A DNA stretch of 52,956 bases from the NCBI GenBank assembly GCA_002633005.1, contig NMRA01000597.1:1-52956 (forward strand), in the 5' to 3' direction. The notes beneath the pieces were generated by a model. That model was not told where the DNA came from. It did no database searches and saw only the letters and a program-made list of their open reading frames with translations. Positions within the stretch are counted from its first letter, which is position 1. Each line of letters starts with the position of its first letter. Shown here piece after piece: positions 11,424 through 22,082 of the stretch. This stretch comes from Phoronis australis. Lineage: Eukaryota > Phoronida > Phoronidae. Both the position numbers and the translations under genes were made by a program.

Positions 11424-13032
11424 GACTAGAAAGATTATTGTCAAGGCGTGACAATAATGGACTCTGCGCGTGCGTATTAAAGGAATTGTTATGGGAAGTT
11501 ACTGACAGCAACCCGTTTACCAATTTCAAAAGGAATTCTTTAAAATTGTAGGAAAAATTACATGCCTTTTGTTAATATTTTGATGACCTTTCCAAAAATT
11601 GACCTCTTTCGGTGCATTATGAGCCCGGATGAGGGAATAATTGTAAACTCGATTAAAAGTGTAGTTAATGCTAAGAATCACAAATGTTTTACTTTAAGCA
11701 CTTCAGAATACAACATGAATAAATTGGTCAAAAATGCACCTAATGACCCCATGGGTGCACCAAATGACATGATAATTTAGAATTCAAACTCAATTACATT
11801 TACTAAACTGATATGTAATTTTGAAGTCTCTAGCTCAAAATTTTAGTTTGCACTCAATGACCTTCGACCTAATTTTCTGATTGGTTAGGCATATTGTGTA
11901 GTAAAATAGGGCTTTCGATTGGCATGGTGACTTACACCAGTGCGCTGAACTTGAAAAGAATTCCTTGAAAAAGGGAGGGGATATAACATTTTGAACGTTA
12001 GATGACCTTTGCACTAATTGACCATATCCAGTGCATATTAAGCATCTTGAGGAGAATTATTGCAAAGCCTGTGAAAAGTGTGTTTAATGCTGAGAATTAC
12101 AGATGTCTAACGGTTGACACATCAGAATTCTTGGTGAATGAAAAGGACACATTTTCAGAAGAAAAATGCATCTAATGACCCCATGGTTGCACTAAATGAC
12201 CTGAAACTTTGTATTTCGAATTGAATTAGATGTACCAATCAGACTTGTGAATTTGAAGTGTCTAGCTCAAAATTTTAGTTTGCACTCAATAACCTTTGAC
12301 CTATTTTCTCTGATTGGGTGGACCTATTGCTCAGTAAAGTAGGGTATTTCATTGGCATGTAGGTTTACAGCAATGTGCTGGAATTGAAGAGAATACCTTG
12401 AAAAATATAGGAAATATAACCTTTTCAATAGTAGGTAACCTTTGCACTTATTGACCCTGTCCAGAGCATTACAAGCCCTTTTAGTAAAACTAACGGCAAA
12501 GTCCGTGAAAAGTATATTTATTGCTGAGAATCAGAGTTGTCTAACGGTTGACACATCAGAATACTTGATGCATGAAAAGGACAAATTTTCTGAAGAAAAA
12601 TGCACCTAATGACCCCATGGTTGCACTAAATGACCCGAACCGTTGGATTTCGAATTGAATTACCTCTGCCAATCAGGCTTGTGAATTTGAAGTGTCTAGC
12701 TTAAAATTTTAGTTTGCACCTAATGACCTTTGACCTGTTTTATCTGATTGGATGATTTGATTACTTAGAAAAGTAATTTTTTAAATTGTCATGTTGACTT
12801 ATACCTGTGCAGCGAATTTTAAAAAGATAGCTTTAAAACTGAAGGAGTAGCATTTTGAAAATTATATGACCTTTGCATCAAACGACCCCTTCCGGTGCAA
12901 TATGGAATATGATTATATAACGAATCAAAATTGATGTACTGTCAAAATTTATATGCTGAATTTAAAGAACGTACCTGCACCCAATTTGGAGTTATTAAGC
13001 CTCAAAGTTGGTCGGAAGAAGAATAAGAAGAA
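11424..13032 (+). mobile_element. HINE/DINE-like element, copy 1 (5' end plus tandem units)
   Basis: The 5' end is 'ctagaaagattattgtca' with a short hairpin (TTATTGTCA...TGACAATAA), followed by 'actctgcgcgtgcgtatta'. Then come imperfect tandem units of about 425 bp, recognisable by 'gctaagaatcac' near 11670 and 'gctgagaat' near 12090 and 12522. The copy ends in a 'gaagaagaataagaag' microsatellite and passes straight into the 5' end of copy 2. A 5' block with a hairpin, central tandem repeats, then a microsatellite matches the layout described for Helentron-associated elements; the assignment is by architecture only. Confidence 0.55.
12724..12736 (-). promoter_or_regulatory. Consensus DR1 motif inside the tandem unit
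   Basis: The minus strand reads AGGTCAAAGGTCA, two AGGTCA half-sites with one spacer. This is the textbook DR1 for RXR heterodimers and HNF4. Binding is not shown by sequence alone. Confidence 0.45.
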
Positions 13033-14655
13033 CTAGAAAGATTATTGTCACGGCGTGACAATAAAGGACTCTGCGCATGCGTATTACTGGAGTTATTTTG
13101 GGAAGTTACTCACAGCAACCCGTTTACCAATATGAAAAGGAATTCTTTAAAATTGTACAAGAAATTACATGTTAATATTTTGATGACCTTTCCAGTAATT
13201 GACCTCTTCCGGTGCATTATGAACCCCGCTGAGGGAATAATTGTAAACTCGATTTAAACAGTACACACCATGGATTTTTGCACATTTTGAATTACCAGTG
13301 GCCACAGACTAAATGTATGACGTAAAATTTAGCTAAACCCATGTTTATTTTGTGTAATTAGCTCGAAATTTTGATTTTTCTTTCAATTTTGCCAATTTTC
13401 ACATNTGTGGTTAATGCTAAGAATCACAGATAATTTACTTTAAGCACTTCAGAATACAACATGAATGAATTGGTCAAACTTTCAGAAGAAAAATGCACTG
13501 AATGACCTCATGGGTGCACCAAATGACCTGATAATTTAGAATTCAAACTCAATCATATTTACTAAATATGTAATTTTGAAGTCACTAGCTCAAAATTGTG
13601 TTTAATGCTGAGAATCACAGTTGCCTAACGGTTGCCACATCAGAATTGTTGCTGAATGAAAAGGACAAATTTTCAGAAGAAAAATGCACCTAATGACCCC
13701 ATGGTTGCACTAACTGACCTGAAACTTTGTATTTCAAATTGAATTAGACTTACCAATCAGAATTGTGAAATTGAAGTGTCTAGCTCAAAATTTTAGATTG
13801 CACTCAATGACCTTTGACCTATTTTTTCTGATTGGATGGCCCTATTGCTTAGTAAAGTAGGGTATTTCATTGGCAAGTAGGTTTACACCAATGTGCTGGA
13901 ATTGAAGAGAATTCCTTGAAAAATGTAGAGGAAATAACATTTTCAAAAGTAGATGACCTTTGCACTAATTGACGCTATCCAGTGCATTTCAAGCCCTTTT
14001 AGTACAACTATTGCAAAGTCCGTGAAAAGTATATTTAATCGTGAGAATCACAGTTGTCTAACGGTTGGCACTTCAGACTACTTGGTGAATAAAAAGGACA
14101 AATTTTAAGAAGAAAAATGCACCTAATGACCCTATTATTGCACTAAATGACCTGAAACTTTGGATTCTGTATTGAATTACCTGTGGCAATCACACCTGTG
14201 AATTTGAAGTGTCTAGCTCAAAATTTTAGTTCGCACCTAATGACCTTCCACCTGTTTAACCTGATTGGATGACCCGATTATTTAGAAAAGTAATTTTTAT
14301 AAATTGCCTTATTGATTTATACCTGTGCACCGAATTTGAAAAGAATAGCTTTAAAAATGAAGAAGTAGCATTTTGAAAATTACATGACCTTTGCACCAAA
14401 TGACCTCTTTCGGTGCATTATGGAATATGATTACATAATGAATCAAAATTTCTGTACTGCCTAAAGTAATTTGTTAAATTTGAAGAAGATACCTGCAACC
14501 ATTTTGGAGTTACTAAGTGTCAAACTTGGTCGGAAGAAGAAACGAATCAAAATTGATGTACTGTCAAAATTTATATGCTGAATTTAAAGAACGTACCTGC
14601 ACCCAATTTTGGAGTTATTAAGCCTCAAAGTTGGTCGGAAGAAGAATAAGAAGAA
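13033..14655 (+). mobile_element. HINE/DINE-like element, copy 2
   Basis: The 5' end is the same (hairpin arms 13042-13050 and 13056-13064). After about 220 bp it is interrupted by roughly 150 bp of unrelated sequence (13257-13405, containing one N), then resumes at 'tgtggttaatgctaag'. The tandem units repeat with 'gctgagaatcac' near 13607 and 'cgtgagaatcac' near 14041. Near 14460-14640 part of the end region is present twice before the microsatellite and the next copy. Confidence 0.55.
13808..13820 (-). promoter_or_regulatory. Consensus DR1 motif inside the tandem unit
   Basis: This is a second perfect AGGTCAAAGGTCA, at the equivalent position of a unit in copy 2. Degenerate versions sit at the same place in other units (near 11861, 12292, 14241, 15093 and 15526). 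Confidence 0.45.
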
Positions 14656-15917
14656 CTAGAAAGATTATTGTCACGGCGTGACAATAAAGGACTCTGCGCA
14701 TGCGTATTACTGGAGTTATTTTGAGAAGTTACTCACAGCAACCCGTTTACCAATATGAAAAGGAATTCTTTAAAATTGTAGGAGGAATTACATATTAATT
14801 TTTTGATGACCTTTCCAAAAATTGACCTCTTCCGGCGCATTATGAGCCCCGATGAGGGAGTAATTGTGAACTCGATTAAAAGTGTGGTTAATGCTAAAAA
14901 TCACAGATATTTTACTTTAAGCACTTCAGAATACAAGATGAATGAATTGGTCAAACTTTCAGAGGAAAAGTGCACCTAATGACCCCATGGGTGCACCAAA
15001 TGACCTGAAAATTTAGAATTCAAACTCAATCGTACTTAGTAAACAGACATGCAGTTTTGAAGTCTCTAGCTCAAAATTTTAGTTTGCACTCCAAGACCTT
15101 TGACCCATTTTTTCTGATTGGTTAGGCGTATTGCAAAGTAAAGTAGGGTATTCAATTGGCATATTGACTAACACCAGTGTGCTGAAATTGAAAAGAATTC
15201 CTTGAAAAACGTAAGAGATATAACATTTTGAACGTTACATGACCTTTGCACTAATTGACCCTATCCCGTGCATTATAAGCGTCTTTAGGAGAATTATTGC
15301 AAAGCCCATAAAAATGTGTTTAATGCTGAGAATCACAGTTGTCTAACGGTTGACACATCAGAATACTTGCTGATTGAAAAGGTCAAATTTTCAGAAGAAA
15401 AATGCACCTAATGACTCCATGTTTGCACTAAATGACCTGAAACTTTGAATTCCAAATTGAATTACCTGTGCCAATCAGACCTGTCAATTTGAAGTGTCTA
15501 GCTCAAAATTTTAGTTTGCACCTAATGACCTTTGTCCTATTTCACCTGATTGGATGATCCGATTACTTATAAAAGTAATTTTTAAGTGCCCTATTGACTT
15601 ATACCTGTGCACCGAATTTGAAAAAATAGCCTTAAAAATGAAGAAGGAGTAGCATTTTGAAAATTATATGACCTTTGCACCAAATAACCTCTTCCGGTGC
15701 AATATGGAATATGATTATATAACGAATCAAAATTTATATACTACCAAAAATCACATGCAGAATTTAAAGAACATACCTGCACCCATTTTGGAGTTGATTA
15801 AGCCTCATATTTGGTCGAAAGAAGAATAAGAATAAGAATAAGAATAAGAATAAGAATAAGACGAATTGAAGAAAACCCAGGAACAACAGTACTCTGCGCT
15901 TGTACGCACAGAGTAAT
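14656..15917 (+). mobile_element. HINE/DINE-like element, copy 3 with complete 3' end
   Basis: The same 5' block and tandem units are followed by a (gaataa)n microsatellite at 15821-15862 and a 3' terminal block, 'gaaaacccaggaacaacag'. A terminal hairpin follows: arms ACTCTGCGC (15891-15899) and GCACAGAGT (15906-15914), then 'aataa'. Copies 1 and 2 lack this 3' block, so the three copies look like a head-to-tail array with a single 3' end. Confidence 0.6.
15821..15862 (+). repeat. (GAATAA)n microsatellite
   Basis: About six uninterrupted hexamer repeats lie next to the 3' block of copy 3. The inverted copy has the equivalent 'ttcttattc' stretch near 18532-18560. Confidence 0.85.
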
Positions 15918-16714
15918 AAAAGTGCAGATTAAGTTAGCTTGCTGGCACACGTTGAGGGACCATACGAGAACAGAAATCTGTAGAGCGTGCGCTCACCTAT
16001 ATTGAGGAGATCACACGCTATTGAACGATAGTGTGCGCTCGTTCAATAAATAAATCAGTTTACGAACCGTCATTTTCACTTGGGACTCATTTTTGCAATG
16101 CAAACCCAAGAAACTTCGACAAGTCCAAGACATGACACCACGAAAGTTACAGAATCATTTGTTTATATGCCAAATTTGGCACAAATGCTTCCCATATTCT
16201 TGTTGTACACATGGTATTGCATTTCCAACGTTGCACTTAAATTCATAAAAAAGTTTCGGCTACACATTAAAGATGATGCGTCTTATTCAAATGGTGAATA
16301 TTAAAATTCGTAGCAAGCGCCACCTAGTGACTTTCTGGAGAACTGTGTGCACAAGTACAATCAGGAAACAATTTGTAAATGAAAATTGCGGTTTTAAATA
16401 AAACACGACAACTGATACACTTAAAAACAAGTGCGAACATATAAAACCCTAATAATTTCAAATATTACGTAGTTCTTATTTTATAGTGAAATAAACAAGT
16501 AATGAAAATTGTGATTTGCTTCATTGAGGTAACGGTGAAATATTACCATACTCATTTACATAAAAATAGTCTCCCAAAACGAGACTTTCGCGAGGTTGTA
16601 ATAGTAACTGGTTGATATCCGGATGGTTTCCGGCACACTGGGCTTAACTGAGAAACCCGCGTATTAACTGTTTACCTAAATCGGCTTTTTATGACTTTAA
16701 CGCGAGCGTTCTCA

Positions 16715-17035
16715 TGTGGCAATTTCTCTGCTGCTTTTGTGCAAACTCAAGATAAGTGGTTATCAGACTGTGCTTGAATACATTATAGTTTATGCGTTTG
16801 AGTTTCTAGTCCAAGTCTGCACCTGAAGACCCGTATATTCGTGCCCCAAACTCGAGTAAAAACTCGAAATTTCGAGTTCAAACTTGAATTTTTAGCCTTA
16901 ATGTTGGGTTTACCAACTGCAAACAAGGACTAATAAATTATCCACGTAAGTCATTATGTACTCGAGCATAGCATAACAGACACTTTCGTATCTTGAGTAG
17001 AGTAGAAAATGAGAAACATAATTTCAAGTTACATT
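16715..17035. mobile_element. MITE-like element with long inverted termini (family E)
   Basis: The segment 16719-16795 ('atttctctgctgcttttgtg' onward, with 'aactcaagataagtg') is an imperfect inverted repeat of 16960-17030 ('gtatcttgagtagagtag...gagaaac'). The centre has repeated 'actcgaaatttcgagttc' palindromes. Partial relatives lie at 3493-3575 and 4956-5170. Confidence 0.5.
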
Positions 17036-17135
17036 TCGAGTAAAAAGATTAGAGACCGGGCCCTGGTCTCGGACAGCCCTCCAGAGACTTAGGACTCGCT
17101 CCACGTAAAGGTCAAGAAGCGCGTAGATTTTTCAG

Positions 17136-17320
17136 CCCACATTTTTTCAACACCGAAGGATATGTGGCTTGCAATGCACCTGCTCGAAGTGAGGATTGCT
17201 ATTAACGTAATTGGTTCGTTTGATGATCACCACGGCGAATCAAATGACGCAGTCGCTAGCAGTATACCCGCTAAATTTGCCGCACAGGAGAAAAGTGGTA
17301 TTCCAAGTATTCAAATGCAG
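17136..17320 (+). CDS. Putative internal exon of an unrecognised plus-strand gene (within receptor intron 11)
   Basis: An acceptor 'tagatttttcag' at 17135 and a good donor (CAG|GTGAGA) after 17320 bracket an open frame of 61 codons. It includes MWLAMHLLEVRIAINVIGSF and DDHHGESNDAVASSIPAKFA. The exon ends in phase 0 and joins the next open segment at 17840. No family is recognised. It could be a genuine nested gene on the opposite strand, or a chance frame with chance splice sites. Confidence 0.35.
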
Positions 17321-17839
17321 GTGAGAATACCGTTAATTGGGAGAATAACGAGTTTTTGAGTATTTACGCGGGTATTTACGCGGTAATCGTGAGCATGTGC
17401 ATGGGCCCTTCTGTGGTGACAATCACGGGGGGGGGGGGGGTGGCGGCATACGAATTGGCAACACCGGGAAAGACAATGTAAAGGTAACAAAAAAAATGGA
17501 CAAATTGGCAGCAGGCAGGGTTGCACCATGGGCAGAACGTCATTAGTAATTGTGGCAACAGGATAATAGAAGGTTTTATGGGTCTTGATTTCAGGACTAG
17601 TTACTTCCACTGAGTAACTTCTGCTATAATTTTGAAATCAGGGAACCATAACGCTGAACGTTAATATATCAACTGGCTGTTGATGATTGCATGCGTAACA
17701 GGGTTTGCCGAGGAAAGAGGTAAAAGCTGCAACATGATCGTATTCTGCTCCCAGTGAAAACAATCAACATCTCAATTATGACAATCATTTGACTTTAGGC
17801 CTATCAGACTGAGATACTAATGTTCTTTATATATTCCAG

Positions 17840-17929
17840 GTGGAAACGAAGGGCCCAAATCAGTCACCATATTCGAAATCCACTAACTCCGTCAAATCAG
17901 CAGTAGTGACTAGGAAACTGACGCAATGA
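17840..17929 (+). CDS. Putative terminal exon of the same unrecognised plus-strand gene
   Basis: The acceptor 'tatatattccag' precedes 17840. The frame reads 29 codons (VETKGPNQSPYSKSTNSVKS and on) to TGA at 17927-17929, in phase with the exon at 17136-17320. The peptide is basic and serine-rich, and no polyadenylation signal is obvious nearby. Confidence 0.33.
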   Translation: METKGPNQSPYSKSTNSVKSAVVTRKLTQ

Positions 17930-18251
17930 CAATGAATTCTGGGTTCATCGCTGTTATTTTCGGGGCATCAGATTTCTTAGTGTAGAAGAGAAGTTATGCT
18001 AAATATATTGAAAGCAGTCTAAGTTATCTCTGAAACTATCGTTTCCGCATACTAATGAACTATTGGAACTCTGCGATAGACCGAAAATGAATAATCAAGG
18101 AGTACAAATTAAAAGTCCAATAATCCAATAAATATCGACCAATATTCAGTTTTTGCCGGTTGCATGTTTCATTGTACTTAGGCTTACACAACTTCGTGCT
18201 CATATTACTTGTATGTTCAAGGGATAACCAAAATTGTTTCACATACAGTGT

Positions 18252-18470
18252 ATGCGCGCACCCAAGGGGGGGGCTGTGTAATATTTGAAATTGGGCAAAA
18301 AGGTCCGCCTTAGAGAAAACGCGACAAAAGTCCAGTAAGAGGCAATAATTCGGCGAATGCACAACTCACAGCTCTGAACGAACCCAGTTTTCCATGTTTA
18401 TTTATTTAGTGAAAGGTCCACATTCTCAAAAATTCGATTCCCCCATATTTCAGCCTGGGTGCGCGCATGC
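18252..18470 (+). mobile_element. MITE-like element, family A, complete copy (219 bp)
   Basis: It starts 'atgcgcgcacccaagg' and ends 'gcctgggtgcgcgcatgc', so the termini are inverted repeats of about 15 bp. The interior has the shared 'ggcaaaaaggtccgcc', 'gcgaatgcacaa' and 'aaaggtccacattctcaaaa' blocks. The inverted HINE-like copy starts about 5 bp beyond its right end. Confidence 0.7.
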
Positions 18471-18837
18471 AGTGTTATTACTCTGCGCGTGTAAGCGCAG
18501 AGTACTGTTGTTCCGGGTTTTCTTCAATTTTATTCTTATTCTTCTTATTCTTCTTATTCCGACCAATTTTGAGGCTTAATAACTCCACATTGGGTGCAGG
18601 TACGGTCTCTAAATTCAGCATATGACATTTGACAGTATATAAATTTTGATTGGTTATATAATCATATTCCATATTGCACCAGAAGAGGTCGTTTGGTGCA
18701 AAGGTCATATAATTTTCAAAATGCTACTCCTTCAGTTTTAAAGCTATCTTTTTCAATTTCGCTGCACAGGTATAGGTCAACATGGAAATTTAAAAAATTA
18801 CTTTTCTAAGTAATCGGGTCATCCAATCAGGTGAAAT

Positions 18838-18850
18838 AGGTCAAAGGTCA
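18838..18850 (+). promoter_or_regulatory. Consensus DR1 motif in the inverted copy
   Basis: A perfect AGGTCAAAGGTCA reads on the plus strand because this element copy is inverted. Confidence 0.45.
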
Positions 18851-19269
18851 TTAGGTGCAAACTAAAATTTTGAGCTAGACACTTCAAATTGACAGGTCTG
18901 ATTGCCACAGGTAAATCAAATCGGAATTCAAAGTTTCAGGTCATTTAGTACAAACATGGGGTCATAAGCTGCATTATTCTTCTGAAAATTTGACCTTTTC
19001 AATCAGCAAGTATTCTGATGTGTCAACCGTTAGACAACTGTGATTCTCAGCGTTAAACACATTTTCCATAGGCTTTGCAATAAGTCTCCTAAAGATGCTT
19101 AAAATGCACCGGATAAGGTCAGTTAGTGCAAAGATCATGTAACGTTCAAAATGTTATATGTCTTACGTTTTTCAAGGAATTCTTTTCAATTTCAGCACAC
19201 TGGTGTAAGTCAACATGTCAATTAAATACCCTACTTTACTTCGCAATAGGCCTAACCAATCAGAAAAAT

Positions 19270-19282
19270 AGGTCAAAGGTCA
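19270..19282 (+). promoter_or_regulatory. Consensus DR1 motif in the inverted copy, second unit
   Basis: A further perfect AGGTCAAAGGTCA lies about 430 bp from the previous one, which equals the tandem unit length. Confidence 0.45.
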
Positions 19283-19720
19283 TTGAGTGCAAACTAAAAT
19301 TTTGAGCTAGAGACTTCAGAATTATGTATCTGTTTACTAAGTGCGATTGAGTATGAATTCTAAATTTTCAGGTCATTTGGTGCTCCCATGGGGTCATTAG
19401 GTGCATTTTTCTTCTGAAAGTTTGACCACTTCATTCATCTTGTATTCTGAAGTGCTTGAAGTAAAACATCTGTGATTATTAGCATTAACCAAACTTTTAA
19501 TCGAGTTAACAATTACTCCCTCATCGGTGCTCATCATGCACCGGAAGAGGTCAATTAGTGGAAAGGTCATCAAAACATTAATATGTAATTTCTCCTACAA
19601 TTTTAAAGAATTCCTTTTCCTATTGGTAAACGGGTGGCTGTTAATAACTACCCATAATAATTCCAGTAATACGCACGCGCAGAGTCCGTTATTGTCAAGC
19701 TGTGACAATAATCTTTCTAG

Positions 19721-20514
19721 TTGTTGATTGTAAGTGACTTATACTTCAGTGCGGAGAAGGGCCACAGGAAGCAGGGGAGAAAATCAGCCCGTGGATGAGT
19801 GGGCTAGAGTTTAATGTTGTTGAACTGAAACTTTCTATAGCAATGTTGGGTGTACTGATTGTGATGTAGGGTGACTATCTCTGGAGAATTCGACAACATT
19901 TAATCCACAATTCCTACTTTATCATGTTTGTTGTTGACAAATTATCACCATCGTTACCCTTGGACACTTAAGTACGTCACTTGCTTCGAATAAACATCAA
20001 AATGATTGAGGTACTTATAATCAAGAGTAGTTTAATATTCTATCACTAGGTGGCCATTTCAACTGACATTTTGCACTATTTGGCTAGGTTCTTTTGTTTA
20101 ACGTGACCAAAAGTGCTTAAATGTGCCAGATAGAATGTAGCAGAGAATATTTTTTATTAATAGTGGCATAATGTACATGAACCTTCTTGTCATTTTTACT
20201 GAATTCATAGACAACTTACACAAAATAAAAAATGTGCAACTTCAAACGCCGGAACTTTTTATATTTACGAATGAGGTGAAAGACGTTGGAATACAGGACA
20301 GGTTAAGGTACTCGCGAAGCCTGTTTTTAAAGCTCCTGCAGCTCGCTGATTGTTAAGATGGGGGTATGTCTGAGCCTGCTCAATGCATACTAATGCTGCT
20401 AAGGAAATCAGGCTCAGGAAATTCTCTCGAAAATCTCAGTAAAAAGAAAAATCTAAGCGAAGAGGAGGCAGTAGAAATGAAGCCCAGTAATATCTGAAAA
20501 CGATTCATAAATGA
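19721..20514. other. Receptor intron 11 sequence, nothing recognised
   Basis: AT-rich sequence with no long open frame of protein-like composition and no identifiable repeat. Confidence 0.4.
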
Positions 20515-20711
20515 CATGCGCGTACCCGGAGGGGGGGGGGGTGGAATGACAAAACAAATATTCCGAAAAAGCACAAAACGACACAAAGGTAGGAACTACC
20601 AAAATTCGGCGAATGCACAATTCACAGCTCAGAACGTACCCATTTTTTTGGTAAAAGGTCCACATTCTCAAAAATTCAAGCCCCCCATTATTTAGCCTGG
20701 GTGCGCACGTG
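20515..20711 (+). mobile_element. MITE-like element, family A, copy
   Basis: The start 'catgcgcgtacccgg' and end 'cctgggtgcgcacgtg' are inverted. The interior 'ttcggcgaatgcacaattca' and 'aaaggtccacattctcaaaa' match the copy at 18252-18470. Confidence 0.65.
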
Positions 20712-21310
20712 TAATCACTTGGCATTGGTTTTATGCCCAATATTACAAGATACCATTCCTGTCCGTCAGAAAATACTTGTATGTGGTAAGTTCTGGAGAT
20801 AATTCTAACCAATCATCACACTGATGTTGGCTTACGAAGCAAGTATTGGAGCACGTTGTTCACACTAGCTTTTCTTTGATTGTCTTGCGTCTACGGAATG
20901 CAATCCAGGGCTGCTTTCCTGAAGTCTGAAATCTCATGAGTGCGGCGAGAGCACACACGTATCCACAAGATATCGCCATGCATTACACGCGAATGTCACT
21001 AGATTTGGCTCGCACGTATCTTATCTTACATAACAGTCCTCTGGATGAAGCAACCGAAGCCTTTAGGTGGGATAAATGGGTTGTGTGAGAGATTGTATGG
21101 GATAAATAGGACGCGGCTGAAAATGAAGCTTCTTGGCAGACTAGGCTGGGAAATATCTAAAGTAGTAGGTTTTTTGAAGAAGGCAGCTTATCATGTCAGT
21201 CTATTTTCAGTTACAGTTCTCAGTAGTTTTATGTAATGGAGTGTATTTATCAGTTGAGAAATTAAGACATTAGGCGTTACAGCTCACAAGCAAGTGAATC
21301 AATAACTTAC

Positions 21311-21520
21311 TTTCCAGGATTTGACGTGGTTCACTTTGCATGATATAGGTGGACATAATTTCACCCATAAAATAGTCCGATCTACAGGTTGGTCCTCTGC
21401 GACCGGTTGAATGACGACACCGCGATTGAGAGTACTCTCATTGAACTTGATCGTCCATTCAGCTGCAAGGATGGGCGTGGAAGGGGTGCCGGTAATGATG
21501 AAGTCGTCAGCTCTGCGTTT
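21311..21520 (-). CDS. Receptor exon 11: C-terminal part of the UPA domain
   Basis: Acceptor 'cttcttataacag' and donor AAA|GTAAGT bound 70 codons, phase 0 at both ends. AAEWTIKFNESTLNRGVVIQ and QPVDRTILWVKL are alternating beta strands. They correspond in position to the final UPA strands of UNC5 proteins, just before their Death domain. The next exon in the model is 10.2 kb away at 11061. A closer open segment (20930-20866, stop after 21 codons) is considered a less likely alternative end. Confidence 0.7.
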
Positions 21521-21694
21521 CTGTTATAAGAAGCAATTTCTAGATAAGCTTATGAGGCAAAAAATTTAATTATCCGAGTCAGGATTTGAAGTGACATCGT
21601 TGCCAACAAAGCTCATATGAGAGTAAACATATTGTGCTCATTGTAACCTGAGATTTTTTAAGATTCAATTTTGAAGACAGTTCAGACATTTTAC

Positions 21695-21871
21695 CTGTTT
21701 TAATGGGAATGCATTTTGGCCGCCCACGATTAGCTCACACAGTTCCCATCCGTCATTTCCGTCGGTTAATTCGATGTCGAAGATTGTGTCGGGGAACACT
21801 TTGGCTGGAAGTGTAACGACGTTGCTGGTACACAACTTAAGACCCATCTCTTTTTTCTCACGTGCAAAGTC
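21695..21871 (-). CDS. Receptor exon 10: middle of the UPA domain
   Basis: Acceptor 'gacagacaaaacag'-type tract in the order 'ctgtttag' and donor CAG|GTAAAA bound 59 codons, phase 0 at both ends. EKKEMGLKLCTSNVVTLPAK and ELTDGNDGWELCEL fit the UPA pattern of a hydrophobic strand, a proline and a conserved tryptophan. Confidence 0.75.
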
Positions 21872-22082
21872 CTAAACAGACAAAACAGTACCCTAAAAAC
21901 CTGTTGGGCTTGTTTCCTTTGGGCACTAAATAATTTGTGCACAACCAATTAGTACAGAATTATTCATTCCATAAAAATCTTTTAGTGGAATTTCATGAAG
22001 GCAACTGATATAAGCCTATTAAAAGCACTTATGTAAAGAGCAGACAGACCACAGCGTTTCAATTGAAGACACACATACTCAC

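Larger units (their letters stand above)
18475..19720 (-). mobile_element. HINE/DINE-like element, inverted copy, both ends present (1246 bp)
   Basis: Read on the minus strand it begins 'ctagaaagattattgtcaca' and ends in the 3' block 'gaaaacccggaacaacag'. A perfect terminal hairpin follows: arms at 18480-18488 and 18495-18503, each 9 bp, with a 6 nt loop. The microsatellite lies just inside the hairpin. It has two tandem units and therefore defines the minimal complete element in this window. Confidence 0.6.

Noticed and set aside
11424-15917. The 425 bp repeats as a CRISPR array or simple centromeric satellite
   Set aside because: Unit length and eukaryotic context exclude CRISPR. Defined 5' and 3' hairpin ends and an isolated inverted copy fit a mobile element better than a satellite.
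20866-20930. Minus-strand segment after 'gagatttcag' encoding 21 residues and a stop, in phase with receptor exon 11
   Set aside because: It would end the protein right after UPA without a Death domain. The exon at 11061 is in phase and supplies the expected Death domain. It remains possible as a minor isoform.
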